A stretch of 32,616 nucleotides of DNA. It comes from JAVBOD01 sp031551045 (lineage in GTDB: Bacteria > Bacteroidota > Bacteroidia > Bacteroidales > UBA932). A model generated the notes under the pieces. The model made no database searches. It was not told the DNA's origin and was given only the letters and a program-made list of their open reading frames with translations. The stretch spans positions 1-32,616 of the forward strand of contig JAVBOD010000030.1 in NCBI GenBank assembly GCA_031551045.1, read 5' to 3'. Position numbers and translations under genes: made by a program. This document shows, piece after piece, positions 23,555 through 31,197 of the stretch; the first letter of the stretch is position 1, and each line of letters begins with the position of its first letter.

Positions 23555-24595
23555 TTATTCTTTCACTTCGACTAATTTTTCGCGGATTTTAGCTTCGATT
23601 TCATCGGCTAATTCGGGATTGTCGAAGAACAGTTGTTTCACTGCATCGCGACCCTGGCCAAGCTTAGTGTCGCCATAGCTGAACCACGATCCGCTCTTCT
23701 TGATAACGTTGAAGTCAACGCCCAAGTCGATAATTTCGCCGATTTTCGAAATTCCTTCGCCGAATACAATATCAAATTCCGCTTTTTTAAAGGGCGGCGC
23801 CATTTTGTTTTTCACCACTTTCACGCGGGTACGGTTGCCGGTCGCTTCTTCGCCGTCTTTTATTTGTGTTACGCGGCGCACATCCAAACGCAACGAGGCA
23901 TAGAATTTTAGGGCATTACCACCGGTAGTGGTTTCGGGATTGCCGAACATCACGCCGATTTTGTCGCGCAACTGGTTGATGAAAATACAGCAAGTATTTG
24001 TACGGCTGATATTCGCCGTGAGTTTACGCAAGGCTTGGCTCATCAAACGGGCTTGCAACCCCATTTTCGAGTCGCCCATTTCGCCTTCGATTTCGGCTTT
24101 GGGCGTGAGCGCTGCCACAGAGTCAATCACCACGATATCCACCGCTCCGGAACGAATCAAATGGTCGGCAATTTCAAGCGCTTGTTCGCCGTTGTCGGGT
24201 TGCGAAATAAGCAATGTATCTACATTGACGCCTAATTTTTTTGCATAGCTTGGGTCAAACGCATGTTCCGCATCGATAATAGCGGCAATGCCGCCAGCTT
24301 TTTGCGCTTCGGCAATGGCGTGAATGGCCAGCGTGGTTTTACCGCTCGACTCGGGGCCGTAAATTTCTACCACTCTTCCGCGCGGATAGCCGGCAATGCC
24401 CAAGGCATGGTCTAAGGCAATGGAGCCGGACGGAATCACCGACACTTCAAACGAGGGTTTCTCGCCCAGTGTCATCACCGTTCCTTTGCCGTATTCTTTA
24501 TCTAATTTGTCTAAGGTTGCTTGTAGCGCTTTCAACTTTTCGGGACTTACTTGTGCTGCTTTTGCGGGCGCTGCTGTTTCTTTTTCTTTTGCCAT
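23555..24595 (-). CDS. recA: Recombinase A
   Basis: 346 residues, standard length. Walker A is GPESSGKT (residues 80-87), Walker B-type VDIVVIDSVAAL, and the L2 DNA-binding loop and subunit motifs are present (GNPETTTGGNALKFYAS). RecA forms filaments on single-stranded DNA for homologous recombination and triggers SOS autoproteolysis in many bacteria. The N-terminus is Lys/Ala rich as in other Bacteroidetes RecA proteins. It is transcribed alone, with a TATATTTG box at 24640. No LexA-type palindrome is obvious in the upstream region. Terminator at 23461 is shared with fucA. Confidence 0.97.
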   Translation of the reverse strand: MAKEKETAAPAKAAQVSPEKLKALQATLDKLDKEYGKGTVMTLGEKPSFEVSVIPSGSIALDHALGIAGYPRGRVVEIYGPESSGKTTLAIHAIAEAQKAGGIAAIIDAEHAFDPSYAKKLGVNVDTLLISQPDNGEQALEIADHLIRSGAVDIVVIDSVAALTPKAEIEGEMGDSKMGLQARLMSQALRKLTANISRTNTCCIFINQLRDKIGVMFGNPETTTGGNALKFYASLRLDVRRVTQIKDGEEATGNRTRVKVVKNKMAPPFKKAEFDIVFGEGISKIGEIIDLGVDFNVIKKSGSWFSYGDTKLGQGRDAVKQLFFDNPELADEIEAKIREKLVEVKE

Positions 24596-24639
24596 AATAT
24601 TGAATGTTTTAATTTGATTTTTTAAGGAAAATGAATGTT

Positions 24640-24647
24640 CAAATATA
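24640..24647 (-). promoter_or_regulatory. -7 box for recA
   Basis: The minus strand reads TATATTTG, 44 bases upstream of the recA ATG; a TTG lies 22 bases further upstream (24670-24672 on the plus strand as CAA). Confidence 0.6.
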
Positions 24648-24765
24648 TGTAAAAAACGGCATATGAAATCAATTGTTAATAAATAAATTCAAAATGCCGT
24701 GGCTCTATGATATAAATATTTCTAACGAGATATAAACAGGCGCGTTTGTGAATTTTTAGGCAGGG

Positions 24766-24796
24766 TTGTTTCCCGTAGTTTTTATGATTACCTTTG
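24766..24796 (+). promoter_or_regulatory. Full Bacteroidetes-type promoter for the manC-like gene
   Basis: TTG at 24766-24768, a 20-base spacer and TACCTTTG at 24789-24796 give the complete -33/-7 consensus. The predicted leader is about 18 bases before the ATG at 24818. This is the best promoter in the window. Confidence 0.8.
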
Positions 24797-24817
24797 CAAG
24801 AAATACGCTAAACAGGC

Positions 24818-25918
24818 ATGTCACAAAACAATAATTATTGCATTATCATGGCCGGCGGTATCGGAAGCCGTTTTTGGCCTATGAGTAGAATTTCCCGCCC
24901 AAAACAATTTCTCGATATTTTAGGTACCGGCCGCACTTTCCTGCAACAAACATTTGATCGTTTTGCCAAAATTATCCCCCATCAAAATATTTTAATTGTA
25001 ACAGGAACGGCCTATAAAGACTTGGTGCTGGAGCAATTGCCGAATATCGACCCGTCACAAATATTGTTGGAACCGCTACGCCGTAATACGGCACCATGCA
25101 TTGCTTATGCCACCTATAAAATCCGTCAAAAAAATCCGGATGCAACCGTCGTAGTTGCTCCGTCCGACCATTTGATTTTAAATGAAGTGGAATTTCTTCA
25201 AGTCATTCAAAGCGGGTTGAATTGTGCTACTCAAGGAAAAGATTTAGTGACCTTAGGGATTAAACCGACACGCCCCGAAACGAATTACGGCTACATACAA
25301 ATAAATTCGAACGATAAGCAAGTATGCAATAAACAAACGGCCTACCGCGTAAAAACATTTACCGAAAAACCGAATGCCGAACTGGCTAAAGTTTTTGTAG
25401 AAAGCGGCGAGTTTTATTGGAATTCCGGTATTTTTATTTGGAATTTAGAAATCATACAACAAGCCCTGAAAGAATATTTGCCCGACGTGTCAACCTTGTT
25501 TGAAGCCGGCGCCGATAAATATTATACTCCGGGCGAAGAAGCCTTTATTCAGAAAGCTTATTCCGAATGCCCGAATATTTCAATTGACTACGGTATTATG
25601 GAAAAGGCCACGAATGTATATATGTTTTCGGCCGATGTAGGTTGGTCCGATTTGGGTACCTGGCAATCGCTTTACATTCAGCAAACGAAAGATTCGTTTC
25701 AAAATGTAGTTGATACAAAGAATGTAATGTTCTATGAAGTGGCCAATAGTTTAGTCGCCAGTAAAAATAAAGAAAAACTGATTGTATTGCGCGGCCTGGA
25801 TAATTATTTAGTGGTCGATACCGATAACGTATTGCTGGTGTGCCCTAAAAACGAAGAAGAAGGCTTTAAACAAATCATAAAAGACATCGACCTGAAAAAA
25901 GACAGCCGCTATATTTAG
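24818..25918 (+). CDS. manC: Mannose-1-phosphate guanylyltransferase
   Basis: 366 residues, so the nucleotidyltransferase domain only, without the mannose-6-phosphate isomerase half of bifunctional proteins. The N-terminal nucleotide-binding signature is visible (GGIGSRFWPMSRISRPKQF), followed by VAPSDHLI, FTEKPN, WNSGIFIWN and VGWSDLGTW, all usual for this family. The enzyme makes GDP-mannose, precursor for GDP-fucose and for glycans, in the cytoplasm. It could also be annotated GMP-type guanylyltransferase. It has its own strong promoter. Downstream lies a repeat-invaded terminator shared with the converging TraB-like gene. Confidence 0.92.
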   Translation: MSQNNNYCIIMAGGIGSRFWPMSRISRPKQFLDILGTGRTFLQQTFDRFAKIIPHQNILIVTGTAYKDLVLEQLPNIDPSQILLEPLRRNTAPCIAYATYKIRQKNPDATVVVAPSDHLILNEVEFLQVIQSGLNCATQGKDLVTLGIKPTRPETNYGYIQINSNDKQVCNKQTAYRVKTFTEKPNAELAKVFVESGEFYWNSGIFIWNLEIIQQALKEYLPDVSTLFEAGADKYYTPGEEAFIQKAYSECPNISIDYGIMEKATNVYMFSADVGWSDLGTWQSLYIQQTKDSFQNVVDTKNVMFYEVANSLVASKNKEKLIVLRGLDNYLVVDTDNVLLVCPKNEEEGFKQIIKDIDLKKDSRYI

Positions 25919-25930
25919 CGATGAGAAGAA

Positions 25931-26055
25931 GTTGTTCAAAAAGTCGCTTTTACCCCTAAATCCCCTAAAGGGGACTTTCGCAAAGTGCTGTGTTTCTGCG
26001 CTCCCCCCTTTAGGGGGTCGGGGGTAAATGCAAAAAAAATAATTTTTTGAACAGC
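25931..26055. repeat. TTGTTCAAAAA terminator hairpin interrupted by a REPIN-like doublet
   Basis: Outer arms GTTGTTCAAAAA (25931-25942) and TTTTTGAACAGC (26044-26055) pair with one mismatch and equal the core of the terminator at 12294-12344. Between them lie two inverted copies of the GC-rich repeat (25952-25976 and 26000-26026). Removing the middle would restore a compact hairpin, so the doublet appears inserted. It sits between the converging manC-like and TraB-like genes and probably still terminates both. Confidence 0.7.
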
Positions 26056-26092
26056 CTCTATAGGAGCTGTTTCTGAAAGTGGGATACTCGAC

Positions 26093-26992
26093 TTATTTCA
26101 CCGCATCCACTTTATATCCTAATTTTTCCAACTGAGCCAAAAGCCCTACCGGCCCAGCAAGGTGCAGGCAACCCACGGCTACAAACGACGGTTTTTCTTT
26201 CATCAATGTAGGAAGTTTTTTCATCCATTGGTCGTTGCGGTTCTTGTTGAGAATATTTTCCTCCTCGCTACTGCTCGGGCAAGGGTCGTCCGCCGGTTTG
26301 TCGGCCAACAAACCATATAAACAAGTGAGGTCGGCTGCACGATAGCATTGTTGCATTTTCTGAAGTTCCGACAACCCTTTATCTTCATGCCGTAAACTGC
26401 AAATCAATAAATCTGCTTGGCGCTGCAACGATTGGGAACCGAATAAAGCATAAATCTGATCATCGGCTGTTTCCAGTCCTATCACCGGTTTTCCTTGTTT
26501 TTGAACGGCAATGTCCATTCCCTCTTGCCCTACGGTAGACGGATATTTTTTTTGCAACATGGTTACAGAATACAGCATGCTTATCATGGCCGGTTTGAAT
26601 AGGCTGAGTTGTTGAATTCCGGCGCCAAAAATGGCTGTACATTTTTTATCCAAAAATGCCAAATCATCCGTAGAAAATAACTGCTGATACGTGGTGTCGG
26701 AGGGCATCCTGCTTGCCTGTTGTATCTGTGCTTGTAAGGCTTGCATATCAGACATTACCAGTTCTCCCACCACCTGCTCGCAACTGTTTAGTGCCGTACG
26801 GCAACCGGGGATGCTATCCAAATAAGCGGACGGCATCAGATGATGCGTGCCTAAAATATAGGATGGTTTGTTCAACCCGTTACCCGAAACTTTCCAAAGC
26901 AACGCGCCGGTTTTCCCATTGGCTTCTTGGGAAAATAAATGGGATGTAAAAAATAACGATAAGATGAAAAGGCTGGCGGTTTTTAATCTCAT
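26093..26992 (-). CDS. TraB/GumN-family protein, secreted
   Basis: 299 residues from the ATG at 26992. An earlier in-frame ATG at 27127 would add 45 residues and overlap the divergent gene and promoters, so it is rejected. The signal peptide is MRLKTASLFILSLFFTSHLF. The TraB/PrgY/GumN signature is present: ILGTHHLMP near residue 44 and the C-terminal VGCLHLAGPVGLLAQLEKLG. The fold includes the TIKI metalloproteases, in which the GTxH and GxxHL histidines bind metal. Bacterial members are poorly understood; peptide hydrolysis in the periplasm is possible but not shown. The gene is monocistronic with a TATCTTTA box at 27022. Confidence 0.85.
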   Translation of the reverse strand: MRLKTASLFILSLFFTSHLFSQEANGKTGALLWKVSGNGLNKPSYILGTHHLMPSAYLDSIPGCRTALNSCEQVVGELVMSDMQALQAQIQQASRMPSDTTYQQLFSTDDLAFLDKKCTAIFGAGIQQLSLFKPAMISMLYSVTMLQKKYPSTVGQEGMDIAVQKQGKPVIGLETADDQIYALFGSQSLQRQADLLICSLRHEDKGLSELQKMQQCYRAADLTCLYGLLADKPADDPCPSSSEEENILNKNRNDQWMKKLPTLMKEKPSFVAVGCLHLAGPVGLLAQLEKLGYKVDAVK

Positions 26993-27021
26993 AATGTTGA
27001 TAGTTTTAATTTTTAAAAGAC

Positions 27022-27029
27022 TAAAGATA
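27022..27029 (-). promoter_or_regulatory. Candidate -7 box for the TraB/GumN-like gene
   Basis: The minus strand reads TATCTTTA, one base off the consensus, 29 bases upstream of the ATG at 26992. It supports the shorter start. Confidence 0.4.
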
Positions 27030-27049
27030 GTTAAATTTATTGAAAAGCG

Positions 27050-27057
27050 TATATTTG
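27050..27057 (+). promoter_or_regulatory. -7 box for the threonine aldolase gene
   Basis: TATATTTG matches TAnnTTTG, 28 bases upstream of the ATG at 27086, divergent from the box at 27022-27029. Confidence 0.6.
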
Positions 27058-27085
27058 TAACTGAAAAATAAATTATTCCAACCTT

Positions 27086-28108
27086 ATGAAACACAGTTTT
27101 GGAAGCGATAATCATTCGGGCATTCATCCTGCCATTCTAAAAGCCGTTGAAAATGCCAACACAGCACATCAGGTTGCTTATGGCGACGATGAATACACCG
27201 CGCAAGTACAAACAAAATTCAAACAACTATTCGGCGAAAAAACCGAGGCGTATTTTGTGTTCAACGGAACGGCGGCCAACGTACTTTGCCTGAAAGCGCT
27301 TACCGACTCGTATCATGCGGTGATATGCGCATCCACGGCGCACATCAATGTGGACGAATGCGGGGCTCCGGAACGTATCACGGGCTGCAAATTACTCTCG
27401 GTCGATACGCCCGACGGTAAACTCACGCCGGAGTTGGTGCGTCCGTTGCTACACGGTTTCGGAGAGCAACATCATTCGCAGCCGAAAGTGATTTCCATTT
27501 CGCAATCTACCGAATACGGAACATTATACCGCCCGGAAGAAATAAAAGCCTTAGCCGATTTGGCGCATGCCTACGACATGTATTTACATATCGATGGCGC
27601 GCGTTTGGCAAATGCCGCCGCCGCGTTGAATCTGCCTTTCCGCGCTTTTACGGTGGATGCCGGCGCCGATGCACTATCGTTCGGCGGCACAAAAAACGGC
27701 TTGATGCTGGGAGAAGCCGCCGTGTTTTTCCGGCCGGAATTGGCGCGAAATTTCTTATTCAAGCGTAAACAGCATATGCAACTCTATTCGAAAATGCGTT
27801 TTATCGCGGCACAGTTCGACGCATTCCTGACAAACGAGTTGTATCGCGACATTGCCTCGCAAGCCAATGAGAAGGCGCAGTTACTGGCTAAGCAAATTAA
27901 ACGGGAAGCGCCCAAAGTACACATTACGCAGCCGGTAGAAGTGAATGCGGTGTTTGCTGTTTTACCGGAAGAAGCCATTAAACCTTTGCAGGAAAAATAT
28001 TGTTTCTATGTGTGGGACGAAGCTAAACACGAAGTGCGCTGGATGTGTTCGTTCAACACTACCGAAGCCGATATCGACGAGTTTGTGCAAGCATTGAAAA
28101 CGTTATAA
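27086..28108 (+). CDS. ltaE: Low-specificity L-threonine aldolase
   Basis: 340 residues. A PLP-dependent fold-type I enzyme of the beta-eliminating lyase group. Seen motifs: FGSDNHSGIHP at the N-terminus, DGARLANAAAA around the PLP-pyridine aspartate, and the Schiff-base Lys203 in SFGGTKNGLM. The enzyme splits L-threonine or L-allo-threonine to glycine and acetaldehyde. The family also contains related amino-acid lyases, so the exact substrate is likely but not proven. The gene has its own TATATTTG box and is followed after only 14 bases by the membrane MutS-like gene, so the two may be co-transcribed. Confidence 0.9.
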   Translation: MKHSFGSDNHSGIHPAILKAVENANTAHQVAYGDDEYTAQVQTKFKQLFGEKTEAYFVFNGTAANVLCLKALTDSYHAVICASTAHINVDECGAPERITGCKLLSVDTPDGKLTPELVRPLLHGFGEQHHSQPKVISISQSTEYGTLYRPEEIKALADLAHAYDMYLHIDGARLANAAAALNLPFRAFTVDAGADALSFGGTKNGLMLGEAAVFFRPELARNFLFKRKQHMQLYSKMRFIAAQFDAFLTNELYRDIASQANEKAQLLAKQIKREAPKVHITQPVEVNAVFAVLPEEAIKPLQEKYCFYVWDEAKHEVRWMCSFNTTEADIDEFVQALKTL

Positions 28109-28122
28109 AATCAGCCCTACCA

Positions 28123-29913
28123 TTGAAATCCTTCTATCTCTCTAAAATTGCTGCGCTGGAAAACGAACTGGCGGAACTGCGAAAGCAAAGCGACCGTTTT
28201 TCACGTATCCGCCTCTATCTATTTTTGCTGTCATGCGCTGTTTGTTTTGTCGCTTTTAAGTATATTTCCGTTATCGTGGGAATGGGTGTGCTTTTGTGCT
28301 GCCTGATAATTTTTGTGTTGTTTACACGGCGCCACCGGCACATCGACAAAAACTCGGAGTGGGTATGCGACTTATTGCGTATTTACCGGAATGAAACGAC
28401 AATCAAGCAACAAAATATTTTTGGCGAAGGGACACAGTATATGGACGATAAACATCCTTATTCGTCCGACTTGGATTTGTTCGGGGCAGGCTCTGTTTTT
28501 TCTTACATCAACCGCACGGTGACCTACGAAGGAAGCAATCGTTTAGCCGCTTGTTTATCGGCAAAAACATCGCAGGAACATATTATCCAACGTCAAAATA
28601 TAGTAAAAGAATTGGCGCAAAAAGAAGCCTTCAAAGAACGATTTCTTTCGGCGTTTTTTCTGTCGAAAATCTCGACGGCGGAAGAATCAAAACGCATGCA
28701 GGCTTTTATGGATAACTTCCAGCCAACGCTTCACCGGCAAAAATTTCTACAACTAAGTCCGGTGATTTTGCCGCTGCTTATTATTTTTTCTTTTGCCGCA
28801 GGCTATTTGTGTTCTTATTGCTGGGGCGTTACCATTATTGCCGGGCTGGTATCGTTGTTTACTTTTTTGAGGAATAACAAAAAGGTGAACGAGATTGAAA
28901 ATTATGTGGGCAAAAGCGCCGGCTTGTTTTATAAATATTCGTGCCTGATGGAGTTGATTGCGAAAGAACCGTTTCAACACCCGGAATTGCGTGCCATCCA
29001 AACAAAAATAGGAGAAGAATATAAATTCCATAAAGAACTGCGACGTTTGTCCAAGCTTCTGGATAAAATGGAATACCGCGGAAATATGTTGGTTGGCCCG
29101 GTATTGAATATTCTTTTTTTGTGGGAAATCCGCTATGCCATAGCTATTGAAAAATGGTTTGTCCGCAACCGCAGATTATTTGCCTTATGCCTGCAACAAA
29201 TCGGGTGGCTGGATGCTTATCTATCGATGAGCCTTGTGCATTTCAATCATCCGCAATGGGCTTTCCCGGCAGTAACGGATGATTATTTTCACTTGAAAGC
29301 GGACGAGATTGCTCATCCGCTGATTGACCTCGAGCACCGTGTGGCCAATCAATATACGATAGGCGGAACGGGCCGTGTGGATATTATCACGGGTTCGAAT
29401 ATGGCCGGGAAAAGCACGTTTCTGCGCACGCTCGGCGTCAATATGGTGCTGGCTTTTGCCGGCATGCCGGCCTGTGCGGCGTCGCTCACCGTATCGCTGG
29501 CCGACATTCACACGTACATGCGTATCCGCGATTCGTTGAATGAAAATACATCGTCGTTCTATGCCGAGTTGCTGCGCCTCAAATCCATTATAGAGGAAAT
29601 AGCACGCAACAAACGTTGCTTCCTATTGTTGGACGAGTTATTACGTGGAACGAATTCTAAAGATAAATACACGGGAAGTGTGGCATTGGTGAAAAATTTT
29701 ATAAAGAACGATACCGTGGCATTGGTCGCTACTCATGATTTGGAGCTCACCAAAATGGCTATAAATTATTCGCAGCAAGTATCCAATTATCATTTCGATA
29801 TTACCATTCACAACGACGAATTCTTTTTTGATTATAAGCTTCGCCAAGGGATTTGCCAGACCTTTAATGCCTGCTTGCTGATGAAGAAAATAGGGATTGA
29901 AGTAGAGGAGTAA
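28123..29913 (+). CDS. Membrane MutS-like ATPase
   Basis: 596 residues from a TTG start at 28123. An in-frame ATG at 28045 lies inside the preceding gene and encodes residues with no family match; MKSFYLSKIAALENELAEL is the expected N-terminus of Bacteroidetes MutS-like proteins. Two membrane helices (about 28-66) and a second pair (about 212-245) precede the ATPase domain. The ATPase has Walker A GSNMAGKST and Walker B FLLLDELLRGTN, with a signature similar to MutS domain V. The mismatch-binding domain I and clamp domains of MutS are missing. The role of these membrane-bound relatives is unknown; mismatch repair should not be assumed. It ends 21 bases before the converging CcsBA gene. Confidence 0.85.
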   Translation: MKSFYLSKIAALENELAELRKQSDRFSRIRLYLFLLSCAVCFVAFKYISVIVGMGVLLCCLIIFVLFTRRHRHIDKNSEWVCDLLRIYRNETTIKQQNIFGEGTQYMDDKHPYSSDLDLFGAGSVFSYINRTVTYEGSNRLAACLSAKTSQEHIIQRQNIVKELAQKEAFKERFLSAFFLSKISTAEESKRMQAFMDNFQPTLHRQKFLQLSPVILPLLIIFSFAAGYLCSYCWGVTIIAGLVSLFTFLRNNKKVNEIENYVGKSAGLFYKYSCLMELIAKEPFQHPELRAIQTKIGEEYKFHKELRRLSKLLDKMEYRGNMLVGPVLNILFLWEIRYAIAIEKWFVRNRRLFALCLQQIGWLDAYLSMSLVHFNHPQWAFPAVTDDYFHLKADEIAHPLIDLEHRVANQYTIGGTGRVDIITGSNMAGKSTFLRTLGVNMVLAFAGMPACAASLTVSLADIHTYMRIRDSLNENTSSFYAELLRLKSIIEEIARNKRCFLLLDELLRGTNSKDKYTGSVALVKNFIKNDTVALVATHDLELTKMAINYSQQVSNYHFDITIHNDEFFFDYKLRQGICQTFNACLLMKKIGIEVEE

Positions 29914-29934
29914 ACATGAAGCCACAACAGGAAT

Positions 29935-31086
29935 CTACACATAACTGTGAATCCCGCCCAGCAAATATGTTACCCCGAAAAAGGTCATGCCTACGGCAAG
30001 ACTGGCCAATACGCAATATAGATGAAATTTCTTCGGCGAACGGAAAAAGGCAATGCTTTTTCGGTGAAAAGGAAGGGCATAAACCAACATGGTAATGAGC
30101 GCCCATGTTTCTTTGGCATCCCAACCCCAATAGCGCCCCCACGAAATGTTGGCCCACACGGCGCCGATAAAAATACCGGCGGCCAATAGAAATAGTGCAG
30201 GATAAAGCAGTTTGGAGTTCCACCGGTAGAGGCGCATGCTTTGCTTCGATGCACACAAACCGACGATACCGGTTATCATCATAAAAACAAACAGCGCATA
30301 CGCCACCATAATGACCGATACGTGCGCTGCCAACAGTGGCGTGCGCAGCACGGGCGTCATGGGATTCAACTGCGAAATATACAACCACACGCCGGCCGTC
30401 GGAATCACGGTGCAAAGTAAACCTTTCCATCCGATACGCCGCCACAGCAGCCAACACATCGACAAAGCCAGTAAAGCGTAGCCGGCATAGGTTACGCCGA
30501 TTCCCCACGGGTCGTGGCTCACTAACAGCACGGTACCCATTTCGTCAGGATCGTAATCCATCTGGTAGAAGCGGTAACCACGGTGTCTGTAAATCTTGTT
30601 CATCGACACGCGGCACATCTCATCGTCCACTTTCAGGAAACTAATGAAATCGGCCGGTTCACCGCTGCCGGCATGATATTCGATGTCGAATAAAATTAAT
30701 TTTAGTTCGAACGGTAAAGCTTGTTCGCTCCCCTCTTTTTCCGCGCTATAAGCATGCCGTGTTTCTCCTTGCCGGAGATGGATGTAGCCGCGTTCGGCCG
30801 TAAGGAAGGTGACCAGGGCGCCCGTCAATATCAATCCGAAAGAAATGTGCAGCAGAAAAGCGGGAACACGGAGGTATAGCTTCTGTTGAAAAATGTAGGT
30901 CAATGAAACTATTCCGAAAATCGCCCACAATGCCACAAACCACCACGAGCCGTAAATAAACTCGTGTACTTGTTCGCTGCCGTTTATCTTTTCAAAAACA
31001 GTAGCAACTACAAGTATGCCTATCAACGCAAAAAATATAGTAAAGGCAATGGTTTTGATATGTTTGGCTTTCATCTTACTATTCAT
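29935..31086 (-). CDS. Compact CcsB-CcsA (ResB-ResC) cytochrome c biogenesis protein
   Basis: 383 residues. The first 200 or so form a short ResB/CcsB-like part: two or three membrane helices, then a periplasmic stretch (YRFYQMDYDPDEMGTVLL and HDPWG). The rest is CcsA-like with the haem-handling WWD motif as WGRYWGWDAKETWAL (about residues 309-326). Two candidate haem-ligand histidines are AAHVSVIM and the C-terminal GGIHSYV. CcsBA delivers haem across the membrane and ligates it to CXXCH motifs. Usual fused CcsBA proteins are far larger; here both halves are reduced into one frame. It lies downstream of a di-haem cytochrome gene on the same strand, the expected client. A shorter ATG four codons in is possible. 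Confidence 0.85.
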   Translation of the reverse strand: MNSKMKAKHIKTIAFTIFFALIGILVVATVFEKINGSEQVHEFIYGSWWFVALWAIFGIVSLTYIFQQKLYLRVPAFLLHISFGLILTGALVTFLTAERGYIHLRQGETRHAYSAEKEGSEQALPFELKLILFDIEYHAGSGEPADFISFLKVDDEMCRVSMNKIYRHRGYRFYQMDYDPDEMGTVLLVSHDPWGIGVTYAGYALLALSMCWLLWRRIGWKGLLCTVIPTAGVWLYISQLNPMTPVLRTPLLAAHVSVIMVAYALFVFMMITGIVGLCASKQSMRLYRWNSKLLYPALFLLAAGIFIGAVWANISWGRYWGWDAKETWALITMLVYALPFHRKSIAFFRSPKKFHLYCVLASLAVGMTFFGVTYLLGGIHSYV

Positions 31087-31197
31087 TTAAATGGATTGAT
31101 TTTAAAAAACGCAAAGGCTACAAAGAAGCCGCAACGAGCACAAAAATTTGATTTGCGCTCGTTGTGTAAAAATTTTGTGTTTTCGCAGTTAATAAAA
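31087..31197 (-). promoter_or_regulatory. Structured gap between the di-haem cytochrome and CcsBA genes
   Basis: The 111-base gap holds two small inverted repeats: GGCT/AGCC around 31111-31126, and CAACGAGC (near 31133) with GCTCGTTG (near 31157). Repeated CACAAAAATTT and ATTTTGTG follow. There is no strong U-run hairpin, so read-through from the cytochrome gene into ccsBA is likely. Confidence 0.4.

Noticed and set aside
26993..27127. N-terminal extension of the TraB/GumN-like protein
   Set aside because: It would overlap the divergent threonine aldolase gene and both promoter boxes and bury the signal peptide inside the protein.
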